Below are positions 1-7,716 of a stretch of 64,000 bases of DNA, piece after piece (position 1 is the stretch's first letter; each line of letters starts with the position of its first letter). This stretch comes from an uncultured Bacteroidia bacterium. Lineage in GTDB: Bacteria > Bacteroidota > Bacteroidia > Bacteroidales > Prolixibacteraceae. Location: NCBI GenBank assembly GCA_903902325.1, contig CAIUUO010000154.1, forward strand, positions 1 through 64,000, written 5' to 3'. The notes below the pieces were generated by a model. The model searched no databases. It worked only from the letters and a program-made list of their open reading frames with translations, and had not been told where the DNA came from. A program made the translations under genes and the position numbers.

Positions 1-109
1 GTCGTACCTCCTCGCAATGACGATCCATTTAATGGACCTAGGTTGGCGATTGTTCTTTTTGCCACCTACCAAGGTTAATCAAAACAACGTCATTGCGAGG
101 AGGTACGAC
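1..109. repeat. Inverted repeat with 22-bp perfect arms
   Basis: Positions 1-22 and 88-109 are exact reverse complements; the arm contains CTCGCAATGACG. They flank a 65-bp centre. The right arm continues into GAAGCAATCTG, a string typical of a repeat class scattered through many Bacteroidota genomes. It lies directly behind the stop codon of the ThuA-like gene and may fold into a hairpin in its mRNA. The left arm starts at the window edge, so the element may extend further. Confidence 0.8.
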
Positions 110-129
110 GAAGCAATCTGTCGCCTACT

Positions 130-1347
130 TCAAATCTTCCGGGGACCTTTCATGCGTTCCAAAGTGTAAGCCGCGGCTTCCTGAAGTTCTGGATTCTTGA
201 GGAGCTCCTGTACGGCGGGTACGCAATAATCCGAACCCATCCATGCAAGTTCCCTGAGGATCAGTTTTTTCCCTTCGGCAGTTGCGGCGCTGTTCTTCAG
301 GATGTCGACCATCTTTTTCTCCAGTTCGAGCAGGGCTGCAGGATTCGCGCTCACTTTGCGGATTCTTGCCTGAAGATCCGTGTAGTATTTGGTGCTCTTG
401 TCGATCGAATAGGTTAATATTTTGTCAAAGTCCTCATCCAGTGTAATCTCCTTGTACTCGGGTCTGTAAACTGCACCGGCAGCATTCGGGAAATCGAGTG
501 GAATTGGCTGGGTCACGTTTCCGCAGGCTGCCCATTCGGCGCCACGTTGTAAAGTCACGATAAATCCGACACATTCGGTGGCAGGATGGGTAGCGTCCTT
601 GCCAACATGTCCCATGGCGGTGTGGAATATCCGTCCTTTGCCATAGGTAAGTGTCATCAGCATCGGTTCATCCCTGGCTGTTCCCCGGTAGGCAGTATCC
701 GCATAAGCCGTTGCCAGTATTTCCATGTTTTTGGCCGGTCCGCGCAGTTTGCTGTACAACTCGTCTTTTCCGTGCATCCATTGTACCGGAAGTCCCTTTA
801 GAATAGGGTGATCCGCTTTCCTGGCCCTGACAACGTATTCATGCTGTGGACCATGTGTACCTCCGGGTCCAGCGGTCGTATCCACCACCAGTTCGTTTTT
901 CTTGTAATAAACCATTGGACCATCTTTTTCGGAACGCTTGTTCCAGCCACCCAATCCGATGATTTCGTTGTACTCTTTCCAGTCGGCGAAAGAGTTGTCG
1001 GCTTCGTGGTAGATCACCACGCCGCCACCGTTCTTCACGAATTCAAGAAACGCGGCCTTGGTCTTTTCGGACCATGAATCGCCATTGTAATCCATCACCA
1101 CGATGTTGTACTTGGAAAAATTAGGTTCAAAAGTGCTCATATCACCCTTTTCCTTTGGGGTTTGGGCGATGTCTGTGGTAAACAGTTTGGTCTGGTCGAG
1201 GATCGTCTTCAGGATCGGTGCCGAACCCTGCCAGTTGTGGTTGCTCTGACCGGTGATGAGCAATGCCCGATAGGCGGTCTTTTCCTGGCAAGAGAGGAGG
1301 AGAAAGAACCCTGCAAAGAGCAGAAGGAAGGAATATTTTTTTATCAT
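130..1347 (-). CDS. ThuA-like domain lipoprotein
   Basis: Secreted ThuA-like protein of about 405 residues. The ATG at 1347 gives a lipoprotein signal peptide (MIKKYS, a hydrophobic run, then LLSC with Cys20); the in-frame ATG at 1392 would add 15 residues ahead of it and is disfavoured. The class-I-glutamine-amidotransferase-like ThuA fold covers about residues 28-270, with the family's NGGGVVIYH stretch and a late GRIFHTAMGH segment. The C-terminal 100 residues look helical and HEAT-like. ThuA proteins are often encoded beside Gfo/Idh/MocA oxidoreductases in sugar-oxidation loci, as here; their exact reaction is unsettled. It is the last gene of the minus-strand group that starts at the cytochrome-SUMF1 fusion and follows a palindromic repeat. 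The family call is firm, the function is inferred. Confidence 0.85.
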   Translation of the reverse strand: MIKKYSFLLLFAGFFLLLSCQEKTAYRALLITGQSNHNWQGSAPILKTILDQTKLFTTDIAQTPKEKGDMSTFEPNFSKYNIVVMDYNGDSWSEKTKAAFLEFVKNGGGVVIYHEADNSFADWKEYNEIIGLGGWNKRSEKDGPMVYYKKNELVVDTTAGPGGTHGPQHEYVVRARKADHPILKGLPVQWMHGKDELYSKLRGPAKNMEILATAYADTAYRGTARDEPMLMTLTYGKGRIFHTAMGHVGKDATHPATECVGFIVTLQRGAEWAACGNVTQPIPLDFPNAAGAVYRPEYKEITLDEDFDKILTYSIDKSTKYYTDLQARIRKVSANPAALLELEKKMVDILKNSAATAEGKKLILRELAWMGSDYCVPAVQELLKNPELQEAAAYTLERMKGPRKI

Positions 1348-1398
1348 TTTGGTATGAATTATATTTTTTGAAAGTTTTAGGAAGTCTAACATAACTAT

Positions 1399-1497
1399 TT
1401 AACCACAAAGGTCACAAAGGCCAAACGCGAAGGTCACAAAGTAATATAAATGAAGCATTTGTGTCCTTTGAGCATCCTTTGTGTCCTTTGTGGTTAA
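1399..1497. repeat. Long palindromic repeat, CACAAAGG subfamily (copy 1)
   Basis: TTAACCACAAAGGTCACAAAGG at the left pairs with CCTTTGTGTCCTTTGTGGTTAA at the right, giving an imperfect hairpin of about 99 bp. It lies between the Gfo/Idh/MocA gene and the ThuA-like gene. It is one of ten related elements in the window. Confidence 0.8.
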
Positions 1498-1540
1498 TAT
1501 TTTCACTTTTCGAATAATTTGAAATGTAAAATCCTATTAA

Positions 1541-2854
1541 TTAAATTGTTGGTAATTGCCAGGGTTGACGATAAGGATGATCGAGCAGGCGTGCGGCCAT
1601 CGGGTTGCCGATGATCTCCTCCTTTTCTGGATCCCACTGAATCTTCTGTCCGGTCTGCATAGCGATTTCTCCCAGAAGTGCAACCGAAATGGCGCGGTAG
1701 GAAACTTCGATCGGTGCGATGGTTTTCTCTCCGGAGCGGACACAATCGACAAAATTCTGCCAGTGGTTGTCGCTCTTGATCAGGTGGATTTCCTTCTCGC
1801 CGATCACCTCATCGAGGATCTTAGGATCAGATGCCATCAAGACATCTCCACGGTCGACATGGATCCAGCCTTTGTCGCCATACCATGTTGTACCCATGCC
1901 TTTTTCCAGTCGTGCTGCGTTGCATACTCTCATCTCAATTCCGTTGGCATATTTGCAGAGGAAATCGTACTCAACGGGAACATTGTAGATCCCTTCTCTC
2001 GGATAAACACCTTCTCCTGATATTTCAACGGGTCCGGTATGTTCGAGTCCGGCGCCCCAGTTGGCGATGTCGATGTGGTGGCCGGCCCAGTCAGTCAGCT
2101 GACCGCCTGAATAATCGAGAATCCAGCGCCAGTTCCAGTGGCTGACGCCCCTGTACGCTACTTTTGGTGCAGGCCCGAGCCACATGTCCCAGTTCAGTTC
2201 TTTCGGGACATCCTGGATGGGTGGCGTTCCGATTCCCCTGTTTCCATTGGGAAGTCCCACTTCGATGGATTTGATCTTTCCGATCCGGCCGTTGATGGCC
2301 AGCTCAGCCCCTCTGTGAAAATTTGCATTTGACCTTTGCCAGCTACCTGTTTGCCAGGTGATTTTATTTTTTTGAACCGCCTTCACGATGGTCTGTCCAT
2401 CACGGATGGTGCGGCAGATAGGTTTTTCACCGTAGACATTCAGCTTTTTCTCCACCGCAGCGGTGTAGATGATTCCATGCCAATGGTCAGGCAATGCGAT
2501 ACAAACAGCATCGAGTTTCTCTTTCTCCAGGAATTCGCGGAAGTCGCCATACGTGCGGCAGTCGTTGTTGGCATAAGCCGCATCGGCCAGCGTTTTTGCC
2601 TGCTGCATGTTGTTGGTATCCACATCGCAAAGTGCCACAAACTGCACCTCCTTATTCAGTTTGAGGAAGTCGCGCATGTTGCTTTTGCCCTGGGAGCCGG
2701 TACCGATGGCACCCATCACAAGCCTGTTGCTGGGTGCCAGTTTGCCACCCATTCCCAAAGCAGTGGAAGGGATGATCTGTGGAAGAATCAGCGCTCCTGC
2801 CGAGGCAACTGCTGAATTCTTCAGGAAAGATCTTCTGTCGGAATTTTTAGTCAT
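1541..2854 (-). CDS. Gfo/Idh/MocA family oxidoreductase, Tat-exported
   Basis: NAD(P)-dependent sugar oxidoreductase of 437 residues, probably periplasmic. The N-terminus has a twin-arginine signal (RRSFLK, residues 7-12) and a hydrophobic stretch. A Rossmann motif (GTGSQG, about 51-56), the family's EKP motif (143-145, catalytic lysine) and a conserved DWAGHH segment (255-260) follow. Secreted members of this family oxidise sugars or glycosides, probably keeping tightly bound cofactor. The substrate cannot be read from sequence. It is downstream of a second Gfo/Idh/MocA gene and upstream of the ThuA gene, separated from them by repeats; co-transcription is likely but unproven. The fold is certain, the chemistry is inferred. 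Confidence 0.92.
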   Translation of the reverse strand: MTKNSDRRSFLKNSAVASAGALILPQIIPSTALGMGGKLAPSNRLVMGAIGTGSQGKSNMRDFLKLNKEVQFVALCDVDTNNMQQAKTLADAAYANNDCRTYGDFREFLEKEKLDAVCIALPDHWHGIIYTAAVEKKLNVYGEKPICRTIRDGQTIVKAVQKNKITWQTGSWQRSNANFHRGAELAINGRIGKIKSIEVGLPNGNRGIGTPPIQDVPKELNWDMWLGPAPKVAYRGVSHWNWRWILDYSGGQLTDWAGHHIDIANWGAGLEHTGPVEISGEGVYPREGIYNVPVEYDFLCKYANGIEMRVCNAARLEKGMGTTWYGDKGWIHVDRGDVLMASDPKILDEVIGEKEIHLIKSDNHWQNFVDCVRSGEKTIAPIEVSYRAISVALLGEIAMQTGQKIQWDPEKEEIIGNPMAARLLDHPYRQPWQLPTI

Positions 2855-2916
2855 ACGATTAGTTTGAAGGGTTTGAATTGCTAGAAAATTTTCGATTTTC
2901 GATTTTCAATTGGGCT

Positions 2917-2988
2917 CCCTGAGCCTGTCGAAGGGTTATTACATTTATTAGATTATAAGCGAATCCGGTCCCTGAGCTTGTCGAAGGG
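2917..2988. repeat. Two copies of a CCCTGAGCYTGTCGAAGGG element
   Basis: Copies lie at 2917-2935 (CCCTGAGCCTGTCGAAGGG) and 2970-2988 (CCCTGAGCTTGTCGAAGGG), one transition apart, in direct orientation within an A+T-rich gap. Each is a short imperfect palindrome. A third copy is at 20967-20985. This 19-mer is a widespread REP-like intergenic repeat. Confidence 0.8.
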
Positions 2989-3021
2989 TTTTGGGAGTAG
3001 AGATTATGTTGTTATTATCAA

Positions 3022-3084
3022 TTTGAAATGTTTGAAATGTTTGAAATGATTGAAATGTTTGAAATGTTTGAAATGTTTGAAATG
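3022..3084. repeat. Seven tandem copies of 9-bp TTTGAAATG
   Basis: Seven head-to-tail units of TTTGAAATG, one of them starting with A (3049-3057). It lies in the 298-bp gap between two Gfo/Idh/MocA genes, along with the REP-like copies. No gene was seen in that gap. The plus-strand ORF through it (a run of FEM/FEMF units) is a by-product of the repeat. Confidence 0.9.
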
Positions 3085-3151
3085 TTTTTGAGTTTATTCA
3101 ACTGTAATTCTGTTAATTCTTTAATCCTGAAAATTCTGATTCAGATGGCTA

Positions 3152-4498
3152 TTATACATTCGGCGGAGTACCCGGTACCGGAACCTCAAATTTCATGTCG
3201 ACCGGACCAAATTTCAATTCCTTGGGTCCGAGCTGCATGTCTGACTTCATCATCTCCTCCCAGGTAACCAACTGACCGGTATAGGCAGCTGTTCGTCCCA
3301 TGATGGCGGTAAGGGTCGACAGACCAGTCTGTTCCGCCTGGTTGACATATTCCCCTTTTCGGATGGCATGGACAAGGTGCATGTGTTCCTGCACGTAGGC
3401 AGGTATCTTGAGTTGGTTCATCGCGTTTCCGTTTTCATCCTTTGGATATTCGAACTGCCATTTCACGTTCCCGTTAAGGTCCCATATCGTGTTGATGCAG
3501 TTGGTATAGCCTTCGGTGCCCATCACCATCTCTCCGGTTCTGTTGGTGCAGCTGTCGATCTCACGGCAGTAGCTGTGGGAGCTGACCCCGTTGCCATAGT
3601 CAAAATCGATGTTGAAGAAGTCGTACTGGTCGCCGGTGACGCGGCGGTGACGGCCTCCGTTCCCGATGGCGCTGATGGGCGTTTTACCCATGAACCAGTT
3701 GATGACATCGATATTATGGATATGTGTATCGAGGATGTGATCGCCGCAGAGCCAGCAGAAATTGTTCCAGTTGCGCACCATGTAGGTCATGTCGTCCCAG
3801 CCATCCTCACGGGTCCGGAACCAGACATGGTCCTGGTTCCAGAAGGCCTTGGCGGAGGTGAGCCGGCCAATAGCGCCCGCCTGGATTCGCTTGTATGTTT
3901 CGATGTAATCTTCCTGGTGGCGGCGTTGCGTACCTGTCACGACACAGAGGCCGAGCGCTTCGGCCTTTTTCCCTGTAGCGATGAGTGATCGGATTCCGAC
4001 AGGGTCGACGGCTACCGGTTTTTCCATGAAGACATGCTTCTTATTCAGGATGGCTTCCAGGAAGTGATCCGGACGGAAGCGGGGCGGAGTGGCCAGCAGG
4101 ACCACATCAAGCTCTTCGATGGCCATCATTTTTTTGTACCCGTCAAACCCGGTGAAGCAATTTTTTTCGGGAATCTCGAGGTTGAAGGATTTAAACCTTT
4201 CGCGGAAGGCATCGATCTTGTCCTGGAATACGTCGCAGACGGCGATGATTTCGAGGTCGGGACCTGCACTGATGAAGTTGATGGCTGCACCGGTTCCCCT
4301 GTTCCCTGCTCCCACCAGTCCGGCTTTCAGTTTCCTGCCTTTTGGTGCTCCCTTAAGTATGGGTGGAAGTCCGAGCGATGCGTTGGTTGCCTCTTTTTTA
4401 CAGGAGGAGATGAGGGCGCCTGCCCCGATTACGGTGGCACCGGCAAGGACACCGGCCCCCAAAAACTTTCTTCTGTCTATGTTTTTCTTGTTTTCCAT
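3152..4498 (-). CDS. Gfo/Idh/MocA family oxidoreductase, Tat lipoprotein
   Basis: Sugar oxidoreductase of 448 residues. The ATG at 4498 is preferred over a TTG at 4507 because the Tat signal (RRKFLG, residues 9-14) starts soon after it. A lipobox-like ISSC (Cys33) suggests export through Tat and lipid anchoring. GAGNRG gives the nucleotide-binding turn (about residue 62), MEKP the family's catalytic motif (about 155), and HILDTHIHNID a conserved substrate-side histidine segment. It starts 12 bp after the stop codon of the multiheme cytochrome-SUMF1 gene, so the two are almost certainly co-transcribed. It is distinct from the neighbour at 1541-2854 (EKPVAVDP against EKPICRT). Substrate unknown. 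Confidence 0.92.
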   Translation of the reverse strand: MENKKNIDRRKFLGAGVLAGATVIGAGALISSCKKEATNASLGLPPILKGAPKGRKLKAGLVGAGNRGTGAAINFISAGPDLEIIAVCDVFQDKIDAFRERFKSFNLEIPEKNCFTGFDGYKKMMAIEELDVVLLATPPRFRPDHFLEAILNKKHVFMEKPVAVDPVGIRSLIATGKKAEALGLCVVTGTQRRHQEDYIETYKRIQAGAIGRLTSAKAFWNQDHVWFRTREDGWDDMTYMVRNWNNFCWLCGDHILDTHIHNIDVINWFMGKTPISAIGNGGRHRRVTGDQYDFFNIDFDYGNGVSSHSYCREIDSCTNRTGEMVMGTEGYTNCINTIWDLNGNVKWQFEYPKDENGNAMNQLKIPAYVQEHMHLVHAIRKGEYVNQAEQTGLSTLTAIMGRTAAYTGQLVTWEEMMKSDMQLGPKELKFGPVDMKFEVPVPGTPPNV

Positions 4499-4510
4499 CT
4501 GTATCAATAA

Positions 4511-6043
4511 TTATTGACCCACTACCGTGGAGTCTGCTTCACAAACAATTCTGAAACCTACATCATTGCTGTCTGAATACCACCAAACACTCTTGGGCAT
4601 CTGCGGATCGGTCATCAGCCATGCCTTGGTTTTGGTGAAATCCCTTGCAGCACTCCTCACATCCTTGGCATCACTTTTAAAGGATCCGCCACGGATGACA
4701 TGTTCCTGTCCGTTATCCGGACCTGTCGGGTTGTTGATTATGGCTCCGGATGCAGCTTGATAGGCATTCGGGGCATAAAAGTCAAGGCAGAACTCCGCGA
4801 CATTTCCCAGCATGTTTTTCAACCCGAACGGATTGGCCTTTATCGATTCAGGTGCACGGGTCCTTGAAAGGCTGTTTCCCTTGTAAATCACGTAGGAGTT
4901 GATTACAGTTGTGTCGGCACCGAATATTTGGTGCAGCAATCCGGTGGCGCTGAATGATTTCGGATTTCCCGGGAAGAAATAGGGATCTTTGGTGCCACCG
5001 CGGCAGGCATATTCCCATTCGGCTTCCGTAGGCAGCCTGTATTTTTTCCCAGTCTTTTTACTCAGCCATAAACAATAGGTACTTGCTGCCTTCCACGACA
5101 TGGTGATGGCGGGCCGTGTACCTTTTCCCCATCCTTGATCGGGTGCACCCCATGGCGGAGTGGGTCCTGTAATGGCATCCGTAACAGGCTGATTGACTGT
5201 AGCCTCTTTTCGGCCTTGAGATGCCGTTGCCTTGAAGAATTCGAGGTATTCGTCCCAGCTTACTTCGGCCTTGCCCATCCAGAATCTGGAGAGATGCACC
5301 TTCCTGACAGGACCTTCATCCGGTTTCCGGAGTTGTTCCTTCTCCGGACTACCCATTTCAAAAGTACCTTCCGGGATGGCTACCATTTCGAAGGAAAGGG
5401 TCGTCCCGGGTACTTTTTCAGCAAAATTTTCAAATTTCTGAACTTTCGCAGGTTCCGTGAAAAGCTCTTTTGCTACCGTTTCAGTAACTCCAAAATTGGC
5501 ATTGTGGGCATGGATGTTGTTCTTGTCGTAATGTCCGACGTTGAGGTGGCAATTGATGCAGTTGGGTTTTGGGGTCTCCTTGCTATTGACATACTGCAAG
5601 TGGGCGTTGCTGCCGTTTACCGACAGTGTTGCAGGGAAAAGATTCTGGTGGCATTTGATGCAGGACTCTTCATAAACGTACTTTTTAGCATTTTCGAGGG
5701 ATTTTCTGGTGTCCCAGTCGAAGGAAGCACTGTCTTTGAAAAGCTTGCCATAAACATCCTTCGCACCGTGAAAGGCTTTTGCAGGCAGGTAACCATGTCC
5801 TTTGGGCGGAAGATGACATTCGACGCAATGGGTAATTACGCCGGCCTTGTTGTTGAAATGCTCCGACAATCTCCAGTTTTGATCCTGTACCGGATGGATG
5901 TGACACGAGATACAATACTTGTCACTGGAGGTATATTCCGACACTTTGTCCAGTGACCATAAAAATAGGGAACAGAGTAGGATTCCTGATCCGACCAAAA
6001 GGAATTTCAACCTGTTTCCTTTGAATACGTTGCTCAGCTTCAT
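4511..6043 (-). CDS. NapC/NrfH-like tetraheme cytochrome c fused to a SUMF1 domain
   Basis: Membrane-anchored 510-residue fusion. The ATG at 6043 is chosen over a TTG at 6055. Residues 14-31 form a single N-terminal transmembrane anchor. Four c-type heme motifs follow: CISCH (44-48), CVECH (73-77), CIKCH (128-132) and CINCH (162-166), arranged as in the NapC/NirT/NrfH quinol-dehydrogenase family. From about 218 a SUMF1/FGE-like domain runs to the end (MVAIPEGTFEMGSP, RLPTEAEWEYACRGG, GNVAEFC, VIRGGS, GFRIVC). It has no cysteine pair after the RGGS motif, so formylglycine-generating activity is not expected. Placement directly before a Tat-exported oxidoreductase suggests passing electrons between the quinone pool and periplasmic redox chemistry. 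That role is inference; the domain reading is secure. Confidence 0.9.
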   Translation of the reverse strand: MKLSNVFKGNRLKFLLVGSGILLCSLFLWSLDKVSEYTSSDKYCISCHIHPVQDQNWRLSEHFNNKAGVITHCVECHLPPKGHGYLPAKAFHGAKDVYGKLFKDSASFDWDTRKSLENAKKYVYEESCIKCHQNLFPATLSVNGSNAHLQYVNSKETPKPNCINCHLNVGHYDKNNIHAHNANFGVTETVAKELFTEPAKVQKFENFAEKVPGTTLSFEMVAIPEGTFEMGSPEKEQLRKPDEGPVRKVHLSRFWMGKAEVSWDEYLEFFKATASQGRKEATVNQPVTDAITGPTPPWGAPDQGWGKGTRPAITMSWKAASTYCLWLSKKTGKKYRLPTEAEWEYACRGGTKDPYFFPGNPKSFSATGLLHQIFGADTTVINSYVIYKGNSLSRTRAPESIKANPFGLKNMLGNVAEFCLDFYAPNAYQAASGAIINNPTGPDNGQEHVIRGGSFKSDAKDVRSAARDFTKTKAWLMTDPQMPKSVWWYSDSNDVGFRIVCEADSTVVGQ

Positions 6044-6135
6044 TCTGAATATCAATCTATTTAGTCAATTTTTGTGTTTCAAAGAGGAATCGTGAGGAGA
6101 GCCACATCCGAAAGAAGCGTACTTCTCCATTTATA

Positions 6136-6151
6136 TCGTGCCATGGCACGA
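6136..6151. promoter_or_regulatory. 16-bp perfect palindrome, candidate operator
   Basis: TCGTGCCATGGCACGA is its own reverse complement and stands alone about 93 bp upstream of the start codon of the cytochrome-SUMF1 gene, in a 406-bp gap with no gene. Length and symmetry fit a dimeric regulator site. No matching regulator is in the window, so the assignment is tentative. Confidence 0.4.
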
Positions 6152-6334
6152 AGATATTCAATATCAACGCACCTGTGTTAGTCTTCTTAATGTAACAGTC
6201 GTAGTAGTAAGTAGCAATCCCTCAAATGAGTTCCAAAAATAGCTTTAATATTAATTCGTCCGCAATCAATGGGTTAGAATTTTGGGTTTTTAGGAGCGAT
6301 TTTCGTTAATATTTTATCGGGAAAAATAAAAAAA

Positions 6335-6450
6335 GGTCGCGCAAAGAACGCAAAGTGCGCAAAGATGGAATTATGATAAAAGATTAATGATGTAATCAAA
6401 GAATAGCAATTTTCTTCGTGAACCTTTGTGTTTTAGTGCCTTTGTGGCAT
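6335..6450. repeat. Degenerate long palindromic repeat (copy 2)
   Basis: The left arm is of the GCGCAAAG type (GCGCAAAGAACGCAAAG) and the right arm of the CTTTGTGG type (CCTTTGTGTTTTAGTGCCTTTGTGG). They pair only partly, so this looks like a decayed or hybrid element. It ends at the stop codon of the GH105 gene. The rest of the gap 6044-6334 holds only the 16-bp palindrome. Confidence 0.55.
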
Positions 6451-7526
6451 TATTTAATTCCCTCAAGCCTGGTCATGGAAGTTGCTGCCCACAGAACAGC
6501 TGCCTGACCGTGGAAGTTGCCTGTTCTTTTGGGTCTGGTGAGGTAGTGTTTCTTGCTGTTTTTGGCATTGGTTCCGACGCACACGTTCCTCACTTCCCCA
6601 TTTTTGTTGACATATCCGGCCAGGGCATTCCATCCTTTCAATGTCTTTTCAAGGTATTCATTTGCAGGAAGCCATCCTTTGTCAACACCAGTCGCCATGG
6701 CATAGATAAACATTCCGGTGCATGAAGATTCGGGATAACTCTGCGGGTCATCCAGCAGCTGGTGCCACATGCCGTCTTCTCCCTGGAACCGGAGCAGGGT
6801 TTTCATCATTTTTTGGTAGGCGCTCAGCAAGGCCGGATAGTATTTGCTGCCGGCCGGCAGGTTAATCAGTACCTCCGTCATGGAAGCAGCAGCCCATCCG
6901 TTGCCCCGGCCCCAGAAAAAGGGAGCATCGTTCCTGTGGAAGAAGAGACCGTTTTCGCGTTGAAGCCGCTCGCAATAGATTACCAACTGTCGGGCAGCCC
7001 TGTTCAGGTAAACTGTATCCTTCAGAGATTTGTATGCTTGAATCTGCAGGGATCCAACCATGTACATATCGTCTACCCAAAACCTCGAAAAACTGGTTAA
7101 TCCGTCCTTTTGCAGGTTTTTGAACTCATCGTCGGCCAGTTTTTTTGGAATATCAAGATATTTGGATTGCCCTGTCTGCCTGTAAAGTTCGAAGGGCCAG
7201 ATTCCGAAAACATTGTAATCCACGTGACCGTGGTGCGGTTTCTTTCTCCCTTTGAGGAACTTGTCATAACCTTTGATCATCTCTTCCGGAATGACCTTGT
7301 CCCCGGTAGCATCGGCCAGCATCAGGCATCCGTAATAGGTACAGACTTTCTGGTAACGCCATCCGAACCTGCGTCCGGATACATTAGCGGCTATCTTCCT
7401 TCCAATTTCAGTGGGGTTTGGTGCAACCTCGATTTTAGTGTTATTTCCCTGCCGGGGAAAGTCGGTGGCAAAAGATTGGAAACTGATAAAAATGAGAAGA
7501 ATAACTGAGGCAAAATATATTTTCAT
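6450..7526 (-). CDS. GH105 family unsaturated rhamnogalacturonyl/uronyl hydrolase
   Basis: Secreted 358-residue enzyme of the GH88/GH105 fold that hydrates and releases the 4,5-unsaturated uronic acid left by polysaccharide lyases. The ATG at 7526 begins a clean signal peptide (MKIYFASVILLIFISFQSFA); the longer ORF start at 7562 is not needed. Seen are YNVFGIWPFELYRQ, DDMYMVGSLQIQAY (carrying the family's catalytic Asp) and FFWGRGNGWAAASM, hallmarks of GH105. It lies upstream of the oxidoreductase group but a 406-bp gap separates them, so it may be its own unit. Its presence implies that uronate-cleaving lyases work in the same organism, which supports the lyase reading of the unassigned toroid proteins elsewhere in the window. 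Confidence 0.9.
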   Translation of the reverse strand: MKIYFASVILLIFISFQSFATDFPRQGNNTKIEVAPNPTEIGRKIAANVSGRRFGWRYQKVCTYYGCLMLADATGDKVIPEEMIKGYDKFLKGRKKPHHGHVDYNVFGIWPFELYRQTGQSKYLDIPKKLADDEFKNLQKDGLTSFSRFWVDDMYMVGSLQIQAYKSLKDTVYLNRAARQLVIYCERLQRENGLFFHRNDAPFFWGRGNGWAAASMTEVLINLPAGSKYYPALLSAYQKMMKTLLRFQGEDGMWHQLLDDPQSYPESSCTGMFIYAMATGVDKGWLPANEYLEKTLKGWNALAGYVNKNGEVRNVCVGTNAKNSKKHYLTRPKRTGNFHGQAAVLWAATSMTRLEGIK

Positions 7527-7677
7527 GGTAATGGATTGAATAGTCCCGGGAAAGAGATACAAGTTTAAAATAATTTTTGAACAAATGTCTTCACCTTCTG
7601 AATTGTTTTATAAATCTACTTTGCAAAAAGTGTCTCATTGATTTTAATAATCCGAACAACTCTGAACCCTTAATTAT

Positions 7678-7685
7678 TAATTTTG
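7678..7685 (+). promoter_or_regulatory. Possible Bacteroidota -7 box (TAATTTTG)
   Basis: TAATTTTG matches the Bacteroidota -7 consensus TAnnTTTG and would place the transcript start about 25 bp before the ATG of the YncE-like gene. No good -33 TTTG is seen, and the region is A+T-rich, so chance is possible. Confidence 0.3.
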
Positions 7686-7716
7686 TAAGAATTTATATCC
7701 TTTTAAATTACTTATA

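Noticed and set aside
3028-3267. Plus-strand ORF with a FEMFEM-type repeat
   Set aside because: The protein pattern is the translation of the 9-bp tandem repeat and then runs antisense into the Gfo/Idh/MocA gene.
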